In this document: piece by piece, positions 15,914 to 24,981 of the stretch | Layout: every line of letters begins with the position of its first letter | Numbering within the stretch: the first letter of the stretch is position 1 | NCBI RefSeq assembly: GCF_031458135.1 | Contig: NZ_JAVDXW010000001.1 | Coordinates: 1,488,001-1,552,000 of the forward strand | Source of the DNA: Haloactinomyces albus | Lineage (GTDB): Bacteria; Actinomycetota; Actinomycetes; Mycobacteriales; Pseudonocardiaceae | Reading direction: 5' to 3' | Length of the DNA: 64,000 nt | Program-made: the position numbers and the translations under genes | The notes under the pieces: model-generated | Database searches by the model: none | What the model saw: the letters and a program-made list of their open reading frames with translations, nothing else | What the model was told of the DNA's origin: nothing

Positions 15914-15932
15914 CCGCCCGCGCAGCGGGCGG
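15914..15932. terminator. Bidirectional hairpin between DUF6104 and tetR
   Basis: CCGCCCGC at 15914-15921 pairs perfectly with GCGGGCGG at 15925-15932 across a 3-base loop. It lies in the 47 bases between two convergent genes, where a shared terminator is expected. No long T run follows in either direction. Confidence 0.6.
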
Positions 15933-15945
15933 AGTTCACGGGAGC

Positions 15946-16668
15946 TCATGCTTCGCTGCTGTCGACCACGTCGGTCAGGCTGTGCAGCAGCGTCGGCAGC
16001 GTGTGCATGATCGTTTCGCGGGTGGCGCTCTCCGGATCGGCGGCACCGGACAGGATCGCCTCCTCCATCGCGGACTCGTACTGGTCGATCAGCAGCCGGG
16101 TCAGGTGCACCGGATCGATGACGAAGCGCAGGCCGACCGACCGGGCCGTGGCCTCGGTCAACTCGGCAAGTTGCTGCCGGAAGGTGCGCGCGCTTTCGAG
16201 GAATCGCGGCGCGACCTCGGGGTCGCGCATGGCCAGTAACCGGAACTCGCCGAGCATGAGGCACCACTGTCGGGTGTCCGGCTGCGTGCTGAGCAGGTCG
16301 GCGACCATCTCCTCGAAGAACTCCCGGCTGGGCTTGTCCCGGGCACGTCCGAGCGGTTCGATGACGCTGTCGAACCGCTGCCGCAGCGTCTCCAGCCGGG
16401 TGCGGTTCTCCCGCTCGGTCAGGGCGAAGAACAGCTCGGTCTTGCTCGCGAAGTTGGAGTAGAAGGCGCCTCGGGTGAATCCGGCCTCGTCGGTGATCGC
16501 CTCGATGGCGGCCCCGTTGATGCCCTGCTCGGAAAAGACCCGGTATGCCGCGTCCATGAGCCGCTCGCGTGTCCTGGCACGACGCGCGGTTTCGCGGCCG
16601 CCGCCCCGACTCGCGGCATACCTCGCAGCGCCCTGGGCTGCGGGGTCTCTCCCGGTCGCCTGCACCAT
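15946..16668 (-). CDS. TetR/AcrR-family repressor of the adjacent efflux genes
   Basis: This 240-residue regulator has an N-terminal helix-turn-helix: RERLMDAAYRVFSEQGI, then GAAIEAITDEAGFTRGAFYSNFASKTELFFAL, about residues 33-80. A large alpha-helical ligand domain follows with a C-terminal segment typical of this family. It is divergent from the MMPL transporter gene, and the 178 bases between them are packed with palindromes. Autorepression and repression of the transporter are therefore likely. The inducer is unknown. The ATG at 16668 is used. About 30 Arg/Ala-rich residues precede the DNA-binding domain, so a later start is possible. Confidence 0.88.
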   Translation of the reverse strand: MVQATGRDPAAQGAARYAASRGGGRETARRARTRERLMDAAYRVFSEQGINGAAIEAITDEAGFTRGAFYSNFASKTELFFALTERENRTRLETLRQRFDSVIEPLGRARDKPSREFFEEMVADLLSTQPDTRQWCLMLGEFRLLAMRDPEVAPRFLESARTFRQQLAELTEATARSVGLRFVIDPVHLTRLLIDQYESAMEEAILSGAADPESATRETIMHTLPTLLHSLTDVVDSSEA

Positions 16669-16744
16669 GACCTTTCCCTTCCGCCGGGCGGGGCGATTCG
16701 CGCCAACACCGGCGAACCGTCCTCACCGCCCCGCCATCCTAAGC

Positions 16745-16814
16745 GGATACACCCCTGTATCACGATGCACAGCTGTATCCGATACGTTTCCGTATCGGAT
16801 ACGATGTTGTATCC
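16745..16814. promoter_or_regulatory. TetR operator array in the tetR/MMPL intergenic region
   Basis: A perfect 12-base inverted repeat, GTATCCGATACG at 16775-16786 and CGTATCGGATAC at 16791-16802, has a 4-base spacer. It is flanked by GGATAC-N6-GTATC at 16745-16760 and GGATAC-N6-GTATCC at 16797-16814, the latter sharing its left half with the central palindrome. The half-site GTATC(C) thus recurs at a regular spacing between the divergent genes, as expected for a TetR dimer binding cooperatively. The right end lies 33 bases before the transporter start, so bound repressor would block its promoter or early transcription. Confidence 0.82.
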
Positions 16815-16846
16815 ACCTCCCCCCGTTCCGGCGACAGGAGTGTGGC

Positions 16847-19570
16847 GTGTCCTCGTTCCTCTACTCACTCGGTCGAGCGGCCTACACCGCTCGGAAAACC
16901 GTCCTCATCATCTGGATGCTCGTTCTCGTCGCCACCGGCGGTTTGGCACTGGCTCTCAACAACGGCCTGAACAACACCGTGACCATTCCGGGCACCGAAT
17001 CCCAGGAGGCACTGGACAGGCTGGCGATCACCTTCCCGGCAACCAGCGGGGCGTCCGCGCAGATCATCGTGGTCTCCCCCGGCGAGGGCAGCGTGCACGA
17101 ACCGGCCATCGAGGAACCCGTTCGGCAAGCCATCGACGATCTGTCCACGATGGAGGCGGTCGCCTCGGCCGTCTCCCCCTACGGCGAGCAGTTCGGCGGC
17201 ACGATCAGTGACGACGGTGACGCGGCCCTGATCTCCGTCCAGCTCCACGGTCAAGCCTCCGCCATCGACCAGAGCACCAAGGAACGGCTCGCCGAGATCA
17301 CCCGGTCGCTCGACCAGCGGCTGCCCGCCGATGCCCGGGCCTCCCACGGTGGCCCGCTGTTCAGCCAGGAGATTCCGGGCGCGAGCATCGTGGAAGCGCT
17401 GGGGCTGGTCTTCGCCGTCATCGTGCTGACGATCACTCTCGGCTCGTTCCTGGCCGCCGGAATGCCGCTGGTGAACGCGCTGATCGGTGTCGGCGTCTCG
17501 GTCGCTTTGATCTTCCTGGCCACCGCGTTCACTCAGGTCATGGCCACGACACCGCTGCTGGCGCTGATGCTGGGGCTGGCCGTGGGCATCGACTACGCGT
17601 TGTTCATCCTCTCCCGCCACCAGCAGGAACTGACCAACGGCGTCCCACCGCGCGAGGCCGCGGCGCGCTCGGTGGCCACGGCGGGCTCGGCGGTGATCTT
17701 CGCCGGGATCACCGTCATGATCGCGCTGGTCGGACTCGGGGTGGCCGGAATCCCGTTCCTCACCACCATGGGTCTGGCGGCGACCCTCGCCGTGGGGATC
17801 GCCGTGCTGGTCTCGCTCACGCTCATCCCGGCGCTGCTGGGCTTCGCCGGGCAACGGTTGCACCCCCGCACCCGGCTCCGCCGTCGACGGAAGGCCACGC
17901 GAAGCACTCCCGCGGGCGAGCGGTTCTTCGCGGGCTGGGTCCGTGCGGCAACCCGGTTCCCACTGGTGACCGTGCTCGCCGTGGTGGCCGCGCTCGGCCT
18001 GGTCACCGCCCCCGCCACCGGCCTCCGCCTGGCCCTGCCGGACGCGGGCGCACTGCCGAAGGACGATCCGGCGCGAATCACCTACGACCTCATCTCCGAA
18101 CACCTGGGCCCGGGTTACAACGGTCCTCTGCTGGTGACCGGCAACATCGTCACCAGCACCGATCCGCTGCAGCTGATGGACGACCTGAAAAGCGAGATCG
18201 AGCGGCTCGACGGGGTCGCCGAGGTGCCGATGGCCACCCCGGATCCCGACGCCACCACCGGCATCATCCAGGTCATTCCGGAAGGCGCTCCCGACTCGGA
18301 GCAGACCAAGGAACTGGTCGAGCGGATCCGCGCGCTGGACGAGCACTTCCAGCAGACCTACGGCGTCGACATCTCGGTCACCGGGTTCACCGCCGTGGGC
18401 ATCGACGTGTCCGACAAGTTGGGCAAGGCGCTGCTGCCGTTCGGCATCGTGGTAGTCGGCCTGTCGCTGGTGCTGCTGGCAATGGTGTTCCGATCGATCG
18501 CGGTGCCGGTCAAGGCGGCGCTGGGCTACCTGCTCAGCATCGGAGCCTCGCTGGGCGTCATCGCTCTGGTGTTCCAGGACGGCTACTTCGCCGAGCTCCT
18601 CAACGTCGCAGGCACCGGACCGGTGATCAGCTTCATGCCCATCGTGCTGATGGGAGTGCTGTTCGGGCTGGCGATGGACTACGAAGTCTTCCTGGTCTCC
18701 CGGATCCGGGAGGAGTACGTGCGCACCGGGGACGCGCGCAGCAGCATCCACACCGGGTTCGTGTCCTCGGCGAAGGTGGTCACCGCCGCTGCGGTGATCA
18801 TGTTCGCGGTGTTCGCGGCCTTCGTGCCGGAAGGCGACGCGAACCTCAAGCCCATCGCCCTCGGCCTGGCTGTCGGCGTCTTCGTCGATGCGTTCGTCGT
18901 ACGGATGACGCTGGTGCCCGCAGTGCTGGCCCTGCTGGGCGAGTGGGCGTGGCGGATACCGCAGCGCCTGGATCGGATCCTGCCGTCGTTCGACGTCGAG
19001 GGTGAGAACCTGCGCGAGGAGCTGGAACTCGCCGAATGGCCCCGGCCCGACTCGGCGGACGCGGTGGCCTGCGCGGAACTGTCGCTGGTCGACCCGGCTT
19101 CCGGGCAGCGGATGTACACCGGCGTCGGTTTCACCGTGGCGGCGGGCACAGCGCACGTCGTGCGTGACGCGGAGGAATCCTCGGTCACCGCGCTGCTGCT
19201 GACACTGGCCGGTCGACTCAAACACGACGACGGCAAGTTGAAGGTCCTCGGTTTCGCACTGCCCACCCGGGCCTCCTCGGTGCGCTCCCGGGTCGCCTAC
19301 GTCGACGTGGGCTCCGACGGTGCCGCCGCAGTGCGCCGAGCCATCGACGAATCCCCCGAGCTGCTGGTTCTCGACCGGACCGACCGGATTTCGTCCTCGT
19401 CCGAACGGGAGTCGGTTCGGCGGCTGTTGGCCGGTTCCGCAAGCACGCTCACCATGATCGCCGGAACCACCGGTTCTTCGGAGGTGCGCGAACTGCTCCC
19501 CCCGGACCGCCCCATCACCCTCTCCGACATCCGCGACGACGTACCGGACCTGTCCGGTGCGACGCGCTAA
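16847..19570 (+). CDS. MMPL-family RND transporter with a C-terminal degenerate ABC-ATPase-like domain
   Basis: This 907-residue membrane protein starts at GTG 16847 behind AGGAG, six bases upstream. The first membrane helix (ARKTVLIIWMLVLVATGG) is followed by an extracytoplasmic loop and a block of membrane helices containing LALMLGLAVGIDYALFILSR. A second loop-and-helix half has VLMGVLFGLAMDYEVFLVSR. The two GIDYA/AMDYE segments carry the Asp-Tyr pair of MMPL proton relays. The last 160 residues (about 745-905) are soluble and read like a worn ABC ATPase: GVGFTVAAGTAHVV, GRLKHDDGKLKVLG and ELLVLDRTDRI in place of Walker B. No GKS/T Walker A is present. It probably exports a lipid or hydrophobic compound with the next gene's product. 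Confidence 0.88.
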   Translation: MSSFLYSLGRAAYTARKTVLIIWMLVLVATGGLALALNNGLNNTVTIPGTESQEALDRLAITFPATSGASAQIIVVSPGEGSVHEPAIEEPVRQAIDDLSTMEAVASAVSPYGEQFGGTISDDGDAALISVQLHGQASAIDQSTKERLAEITRSLDQRLPADARASHGGPLFSQEIPGASIVEALGLVFAVIVLTITLGSFLAAGMPLVNALIGVGVSVALIFLATAFTQVMATTPLLALMLGLAVGIDYALFILSRHQQELTNGVPPREAAARSVATAGSAVIFAGITVMIALVGLGVAGIPFLTTMGLAATLAVGIAVLVSLTLIPALLGFAGQRLHPRTRLRRRRKATRSTPAGERFFAGWVRAATRFPLVTVLAVVAALGLVTAPATGLRLALPDAGALPKDDPARITYDLISEHLGPGYNGPLLVTGNIVTSTDPLQLMDDLKSEIERLDGVAEVPMATPDPDATTGIIQVIPEGAPDSEQTKELVERIRALDEHFQQTYGVDISVTGFTAVGIDVSDKLGKALLPFGIVVVGLSLVLLAMVFRSIAVPVKAALGYLLSIGASLGVIALVFQDGYFAELLNVAGTGPVISFMPIVLMGVLFGLAMDYEVFLVSRIREEYVRTGDARSSIHTGFVSSAKVVTAAAVIMFAVFAAFVPEGDANLKPIALGLAVGVFVDAFVVRMTLVPAVLALLGEWAWRIPQRLDRILPSFDVEGENLREELELAEWPRPDSADAVACAELSLVDPASGQRMYTGVGFTVAAGTAHVVRDAEESSVTALLLTLAGRLKHDDGKLKVLGFALPTRASSVRSRVAYVDVGSDGAAAVRRAIDESPELLVLDRTDRISSSSERESVRRLLAGSASTLTMIAGTTGSSEVRELLPPDRPITLSDIRDDVPDLSGATR

Positions 19571-19589
19571 CGAAGCGGAGGTACACCCC

Positions 19590-21539
19590 GTGAACTCACT
19601 GACGAACAGGACACGACCTCGCGCCGACGGCGATCGGCGTTTCCCGGTCCGTCGGCGCCTCCTGCCGGTACTCGGACTGTTGCTCGTGCCCCTGACGATC
19701 GCGGGCCTGCTGAGCTGGTCGCTGGGCAGCGCGGAGGAACGGCTCACCGATGTCGAGGCCGCTGTGGTCAACCACGACGAACCGGTGAAGGTGGACGGTC
19801 GGTCCGTCCCGCTGGGCAGGCAGCTGGCCGGGAAACTCGTCGGCGACGAGATCACAAGCAACTACTCGTGGGAGTTCGCCACGGAGAAGACGGCCGAGGA
19901 GGGCCTGCGCAGTGGCAAATACGTCGCGGTGGTGACGATTCCGAGGAACTTCTCGGCGGCGGCAACCTCGTTCTCCCGCGACCCCGCGCAGGCGCGGCAG
20001 GCCCGGATCGACGTCACCACCGGCGAGCACAGCCGGTTCGCCGACGAGGCGATCAACCGGTACGTGACCAGCACGGCCGCAGACCTGCTGGGGCAGCAGC
20101 TCACCACGACCTACCTGGACAACGTCCTCGTCGGGTTCAACTCGCTCGGTGACCAGCTCGGCGATGCCTCCGCGGGAGCGTCCTCGCTCGCAGGCGGTGC
20201 CGAGCAGCTGGCCTCCGGGATCGGTGAACTCTCCGGCGGCGCCGAGCAGCTCGCCCAAGGCTCGCGGGAACTCGCCGGGGGACTGGGCGAGCTGGAGAAC
20301 GGCGCGGCACAGCTGGCCGGCGGTCTGGACCAGCTGCGCGAGCAAACCGCGCAGCTGCCACAGCAGGCGACCGCGCTCGCCGACGCCGCCGCCCGGGAGT
20401 CGAAAGGTGTGCAGCAACTCTCGAAGGGCCTGAGCACCCTGGCAGGCAACCTCCAGGACCTGCGGAAGCAGTGCCCGCCCGGGATCGTTCCGCTGTGCAA
20501 CAAGATCGCGGTGCAGGCGGCGATCGCACAGAAGCTCGACAAGGGTGCGGGCCAAGTCGAGAAGGCCAGCACCGGCATCGCAGGTGGGTTGGCGAAGATG
20601 GCCGGGCGTGCTCCGGACTCCGGCGGCGGCCTGCCCGCGCTCGCCAAGGGAGTCGGCAAGCTCTCCGACGGCGCCGAGCAGCTGCACAGCGGAATCTCCC
20701 GGTCCCACGACGGCGCCACCGAGCTCTCCGGCGGCGCCGAGCAGTTGGCCTCCGGAATCGGTGAGCTCTCCGACGGCGCCGAAGAGCTCAGCAACGGCAC
20801 CGAAGAGCTGTCCTCCGGGCTGAAGCAGGCCACGGAGGAGCTGCCCACCTACCCGGAGGAGCAGCGGCAGACCCTCGCCGACACCGTGGCCGAGCCGGTC
20901 ACGACCTCGAACGGGACGAAGGTGGAGGTCGGAGGCACCGGCCTGCCGATGTACGCGGTGCTCGCCCTGTGGGTGGGCGCACTGGCAACGTTCCTGGTGC
21001 TGCGGCCCGTACCTGCGCGGACGCTGGAGTCGACCCGCTCATCTCTCGTGCTGACGCTGCGGAACTTCGCGTTGCCCGTCGGCATCGCTATCGCGCAGGG
21101 CGTGTTGGTGGCCGCGATGCTCGGCTGGTTCCGGGAGCTCTCGCTCGGTGACTGGGTGGCTACCGCAGGCATCGCCGCGCTGGTCGCCGTCGCCTGCACC
21201 GCCGTCAACCACGCGCTGGCAGCCGCGCTGGGTGGTGCGGGACGCTTCGTGTCGATGCTGGGCGCGCTGATCGTTGTTGCCAACGGGTTCGTTTCAGCGG
21301 TGCCTGCCGTGCTGGAGCAGCTCGCGGTGGCGCTGCCCACCGGCCCCGCGCTGAACGCGCTGCGCGCCGTGGTGACCACCGGCACCGCTCCCTCGGGCGG
21401 CGCGATCGCGCTCCTGGTCGTCTGGGCACTGATCGGGCCGGCCGTCAGCTGCCTGGTCGTCGAACGGCACCGCACGGTCCGCCCGGCACAACTGCTGGCC
21501 ACCTACGGCGTGCGCGGGCACCGACTCGGGACCACCTGA
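19590..21539 (+). CDS. YhgE/Pip-family membrane protein with coiled-coil repeats
   Basis: This 649-residue protein has one N-terminal membrane helix (LLPVLGLLLVPLTIAGLLSW). A long extracellular region follows that contains about 200 residues of Gly-Ala-Glu-Gln-Leu repeats (GGAEQLASGIGELSGGAEQL and variants, roughly residues 200-415). About five C-terminal membrane helices end it. This is the ABC-2-like YhgE/Pip architecture, known from a phage-infection protein and type VII-associated membrane proteins. The GTG at 19590 follows GGAGG. It lies 19 bases after the MMPL gene and is surely in the same operon, so the two likely form one export system under TetR control. Two cysteines in the repeat region (CPPGIVPLC) may form a disulfide. 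Confidence 0.85.
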   Translation: MNSLTNRTRPRADGDRRFPVRRRLLPVLGLLLVPLTIAGLLSWSLGSAEERLTDVEAAVVNHDEPVKVDGRSVPLGRQLAGKLVGDEITSNYSWEFATEKTAEEGLRSGKYVAVVTIPRNFSAAATSFSRDPAQARQARIDVTTGEHSRFADEAINRYVTSTAADLLGQQLTTTYLDNVLVGFNSLGDQLGDASAGASSLAGGAEQLASGIGELSGGAEQLAQGSRELAGGLGELENGAAQLAGGLDQLREQTAQLPQQATALADAAARESKGVQQLSKGLSTLAGNLQDLRKQCPPGIVPLCNKIAVQAAIAQKLDKGAGQVEKASTGIAGGLAKMAGRAPDSGGGLPALAKGVGKLSDGAEQLHSGISRSHDGATELSGGAEQLASGIGELSDGAEELSNGTEELSSGLKQATEELPTYPEEQRQTLADTVAEPVTTSNGTKVEVGGTGLPMYAVLALWVGALATFLVLRPVPARTLESTRSSLVLTLRNFALPVGIAIAQGVLVAAMLGWFRELSLGDWVATAGIAALVAVACTAVNHALAAALGGAGRFVSMLGALIVVANGFVSAVPAVLEQLAVALPTGPALNALRAVVTTGTAPSGGAIALLVVWALIGPAVSCLVVERHRTVRPAQLLATYGVRGHRLGTT

Positions 21540-21630
21540 ACCGACTTCCGGAGGGCTGGTTCGAGCTTTGCCCGGATCGGCCCCCGGACCCCGGGTTCGC
21601 ACCATCGGCTTTCGCGGGTTTCTCGTTCCT

Positions 21631-21666
21631 CACCGCGCAGTGCACCGCGCAGTGCACCGCGCAACG
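21631..21666. repeat. 12-base tandem repeat upstream of tdh
   Basis: The unit CACCGCGCAGTG occurs twice in a row (21631-21642 and 21643-21654), with a third copy ending ACG instead of GTG (21655-21666). It lies in the 277-base gap between the YhgE/Pip gene and tdh. No other gene is seen in that gap. It might be a regulator site or slippage-prone sequence. Confidence 0.65.
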
Positions 21667-21816
21667 GGATTTCGGCTGCTCGCCGGTGCTGTGCAGTGTT
21701 GCTAACCAGCCAGTGCAGAAACTCCTGATGGACCTGCGGGCTCGCGCACACCAGACTCTGCAGCGGCCGTCCCCGGTCACCACCGGAAACGGGCCGCCGT
21801 GCAGAAGGGAGACAGC

Positions 21817-22851
21817 GTGCGTGCACTGGTCAAATCCTCGCCCGCACCGGGACTGGAGCTGACCGAGATTCCCGACCCCGCTCCGGGCCCCGACGAGGTC
21901 CTCGTCCGGGTCCTGCGAACCGGGATCTGCGGCACCGACCTGCACATCGCATCCTGGGACGACTGGGCCGCCCGAACGGTCCCGACGCCGCTGGTCGTCG
22001 GCCACGAGTTCGCAGGCGAGGTCGTCGAGGTCGGCAACGCGGTCGAGAAGGTCCGGGTCGGCGAGTTCGTCAGCGGTGAGGGGCACCTGGTGTGCGGCGA
22101 CTGCCGCAACTGCCGAGCGGGCAGACGTCACCTGTGCGCCCACACCCGGGGCATCGGTGTGCACCACGACGGTGCCTTCGCCGAGTACGCGGTCCTGCCC
22201 GAGCACAATGCCTGGGTGCATCGCCACGACGTCGACCCGGACGTCGCCGCGATCTTCGACCCGTTCGGCAACGCGGTGCACACCGCACTGAGCTTTCCCG
22301 TGCTCGGCGAGGACGTACTGATCACCGGCGCCGGACCGATCGGCCTGATGGCCGCCGGGGTGGCCAGGCATGCCGGTGCCCGCAACGTCGTGGTCACCGA
22401 CATCAGTGAGCACCGCCTGGAACTGGCACGCCGGTTCGATGTCGACCTGGCGCTGAACGTCTCCGAGCACACCGTGGCCGATGCGCAGCATCGACTCGGA
22501 ATGGACGAGGGCTTCGACGTCGGCATGGAAGTGTCCGGGCAGGCTTCGGCGCTGCGCGCGACGATCGCCAACATGGCGCACGGCGGCCGCATCGCGATGC
22601 TGGGACTGCCCGCCGAGGAGTTCCCGGCCGACTGGAGTTCCGTCGTGCTCAAGATGCTCACGATCAAGGGCATCTACGGCCGCGAGATGTTCGAGACGTG
22701 GTACTCGATGTCGGTGCTGCTGCAGGCAGGCCTCGACCTCGCACCGGTGATCACGCACCGCTTCCCCTACACCCGTCACACCGAGGCCTTCGACACGGCG
22801 CGCGGCGGCCGCTGCGGCAAAGTCATTCTGGATTGGACGGTGGAAGAGTAA
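21817..22851 (+). CDS. tdh: L-threonine 3-dehydrogenase
   Basis: This zinc dehydrogenase oxidises threonine to 2-amino-3-oxobutyrate. It is about 344 residues long, the family length. It has [29 protein letters not shown] and the structural zinc cysteines [15 protein letters not shown]. Also present are [11 protein letters not shown], the NAD motif [13 protein letters not shown] and the C-terminal [13 protein letters not shown] signature of Tdh. The GTG at 21817 behind GGGAGAC is preferred, and the ATG-like start at 21799 is also in frame. The stop shares one base with the start of kbl (TAATG), so the two products act in sequence from a coupled mRNA. Confidence 0.93.
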   Translation: MRALVKSSPAPGLELTEIPDPAPGPDEVLVRVLRTGICGTDLHIASWDDWAARTVPTPLVVGHEFAGEVVEVGNAVEKVRVGEFVSGEGHLVCGDCRNCRAGRRHLCAHTRGIGVHHDGAFAEYAVLPEHNAWVHRHDVDPDVAAIFDPFGNAVHTALSFPVLGEDVLITGAGPIGLMAAGVARHAGARNVVVTDISEHRLELARRFDVDLALNVSEHTVADAQHRLGMDEGFDVGMEVSGQASALRATIANMAHGGRIAMLGLPAEEFPADWSSVVLKMLTIKGIYGREMFETWYSMSVLLQAGLDLAPVITHRFPYTRHTEAFDTARGGRCGKVILDWTVEE

Positions 22852-24053
22852 TGTTCGGCACCGCGGCCGAGGACGTGCGCTCCCGGCTCGACGAAATCCG
22901 TTCCGAAGGACTGTACAAGCACGAACGTGTCCTCGGCTCGCCCCAGAACGCGCGCGTGGGGGTGACCGACTCCGGCGGAGACGATGAGCTGCTCAACTTC
23001 TGCGCCAACAACTACCTGGGACTGGCCGACCACCCGGCGCTGCTGACCGCCGCCAAGGAATCCCTCGACGAATGGGGTTTCGGGATGGCCTCGGTGCGCT
23101 TCATCTGCGGCACCCAGCAACCGCACAAGCGGCTGGAGCAGCGGCTGAGCGAGTTCCTGGGGACCGGGGACACGATCCTGTACAGCTCCTGTTTCGACGC
23201 CAACGGCGGCCTGTTCGAAACCCTGCTCGACGAGCGCGACGCCGTCATCTCCGACGAGCTCAACCACGCCAGCATCATCGACGGCATCCGGCTGAGCAAG
23301 GCACGCCGCACCCGGTACCGCAACCGGGACATGGCCGATCTGGAACGGAAGCTCGAAGAGACGGCCGGGGCACGGCACCGGCTGATCGTCACCGACGGCG
23401 TGTTCTCCATGGACGGTTACCTCGCACCGCTGGATGAGATCTGCGACCTCGCCGAGCGACACGAGGCGATGGTGATGGTCGACGACTCGCACGCCGTCGG
23501 CTTCACCGGACCGACCGGTGCGGGCACGCCGGAACTGTTCGGCGTCACCGAACGGGTCGACGTGAACACCGGGACACTCGGCAAGGCACTGGGCGGAGCC
23601 AGCGGCGGCTATGTGTCCGCCCGCGCCGAGATCGTCGAGCTGCTGCGGCAGCGGTCACGGCCCTACCTGTTCTCGAACTCGCTGGCACCACCGATCGTGG
23701 CCGCCGCACTGGCCGCCCTGGACCTGGTGCGTTCCGAACCGGAACTGCGGGATCGGCTGCGCAGCAACAGCGAACTGTTCCGCCGCCGCATGACCGAGGA
23801 AGGTTTCGATCTGCTGCCCGGCAACCATCCGGTCATCCCCGTCATGATCGGGGACGCGGCCGATGCGGCCCGGATGGCCGAACTCCTGCTCGGCGAGGGC
23901 GTCTACGCGATCGGCTTTTCCTACCCGGTCGTGCCGCGCGGCGCGGCCCGGATCCGCACCCAGATGTCGGCGGCGCATTCGCCCGCCGACATCGAGCGAG
24001 CGGTATCGGCATTCGTCACGGCACGCAACCGGATGGGTAGTCTGACCAGGTGA
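22851..24053 (+). CDS. kbl: Glycine C-acetyltransferase (2-amino-3-ketobutyrate CoA ligase)
   Basis: This 400-residue alpha-oxoamine synthase splits 2-amino-3-oxobutyrate with CoA to glycine and acetyl-CoA. It completes threonine degradation started by Tdh. Typical segments are [58 protein letters not shown] and the PLP lysine in [15 protein letters not shown]. Pairing with tdh excludes the BioF and HemA branches. It overlaps the LysR gene in GTGA, which is unusual for a regulator and suggests the regulator is made in proportion to the operon. Confidence 0.93.
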   Translation: MFGTAAEDVRSRLDEIRSEGLYKHERVLGSPQNARVGVTDSGGDDELLNFCANNYLGLADHPALLTAAKESLDEWGFGMASVRFICGTQQPHKRLEQRLSEFLGTGDTILYSSCFDANGGLFETLLDERDAVISDELNHASIIDGIRLSKARRTRYRNRDMADLERKLEETAGARHRLIVTDGVFSMDGYLAPLDEICDLAERHEAMVMVDDSHAVGFTGPTGAGTPELFGVTERVDVNTGTLGKALGGASGGYVSARAEIVELLRQRSRPYLFSNSLAPPIVAAALAALDLVRSEPELRDRLRSNSELFRRRMTEEGFDLLPGNHPVIPVMIGDAADAARMAELLLGEGVYAIGFSYPVVPRGAARIRTQMSAAHSPADIERAVSAFVTARNRMGSLTR

Positions 24054-24949
24054 TTGACCCACGTCGGCTGCAGGTGCTCCGCGCGCTCGCCGACCACGGA
24101 ACCGTGCGAGCGGCCGCCGAAACCCTGTACCTCACCCCCTCGGCGGTCTCCCAGCAGTTGAACGCGCTGGAGAACGAGGCGGGCCAGCCGCTGCTGACCC
24201 GCTGCGGCCGCCGGGTGCGGCTGACGGCCGCGGGAGAACTGCTGGCCGAGCATGCCAAGGCGGTGCTGGCCGAACTGGAACGCGCCGAAACGAGCCTCGC
24301 CGCCTGCGCGGCGGGGACCGTCGGCCGGGTCGAGGTCGCCTCGTTCGCCTCGGCGATCACGCAGGTCGTCGCCCCGGCCATCGCGGCACTGCGGCAGCGG
24401 GCCCCGGGGGTGAACGTGCTGGTCCGCGACGCCGAGGCACACACCAGCCTGCAGTTGCTGCTGGCCGGGGAGATCGACGTGGCGATCTCGATGGAGTACG
24501 ACTCCACGCTGCAGTCCGACGGCGGCAGGTTGACCCGCTACCCGCTGTACGCGGAGCCGTTCGACGTCGTCCTCCCACCCGGGCACCCGCTGTGCGAGTC
24601 CACGAGCGTGCCCCTCGAGGAGTTGAGCGAGTCCGACTGGATCGTTCCCCTGCCCGGCAACCCGTGCCGTGCGGTGATCCAGACCTGCTGTGCGAACACC
24701 GGATTCGTCCCGCGCATCACCCACACCTCGGACGATTTCCATGCCGTGGTGGCCCTGGTCGCGGTCGGTACGGGTGTCGCGCTGGTGCCGCGTACGGCCA
24801 TTCCCGCCGACCACGGCGCGATCGTGCTGCCCCTGGCGGGTGATGCCCCGACACGCCGGGTCTTCGCCGCCGTCGAGCGCGGGCGCGAGAACCACCCGCT
24901 ATTGCATTCGGCGCTGAATACCGTGCTGAACACCGCGAAAGACCTGTGA
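24050..24949 (+). CDS. LysR-family regulator co-transcribed with tdh-kbl
   Basis: This 299-residue regulator has an N-terminal winged helix ([46 protein letters not shown] in overlapping segments, residues 5-50). The C-terminal two-lobe effector domain begins near residue 88. The GTG at 24050 overlaps the kbl stop. LysR regulators are usually divergent from their target, but here the gene is the third of the operon. It may respond to threonine or glycine, or control something elsewhere. A weak hairpin (GAAGTT 24963-24968, AACTTC 24978-24983) follows, before the convergent hutI gene. Confidence 0.88.
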   Translation: MIDPRRLQVLRALADHGTVRAAAETLYLTPSAVSQQLNALENEAGQPLLTRCGRRVRLTAAGELLAEHAKAVLAELERAETSLAACAAGTVGRVEVASFASAITQVVAPAIAALRQRAPGVNVLVRDAEAHTSLQLLLAGEIDVAISMEYDSTLQSDGGRLTRYPLYAEPFDVVLPPGHPLCESTSVPLEELSESDWIVPLPGNPCRAVIQTCCANTGFVPRITHTSDDFHAVVALVAVGTGVALVPRTAIPADHGAIVLPLAGDAPTRRVFAAVERGRENHPLLHSALNTVLNTAKDL

Positions 24950-24981
24950 CCGGGCTGGAGTCGAAGTTCGCGAGGAAAACT

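Noticed and set aside
16865-19861. A 998-codon open frame on the minus strand opposite the MMPL gene
   Set aside because: It is the shadow of a high-GC gene: no motifs, low-complexity Gln/His/Asp composition and no ribosome site.
20190-20830. Repeats in the YhgE/Pip gene as a CRISPR or mobile repeat
   Set aside because: They are in-frame codons for a coiled coil with no spacers.
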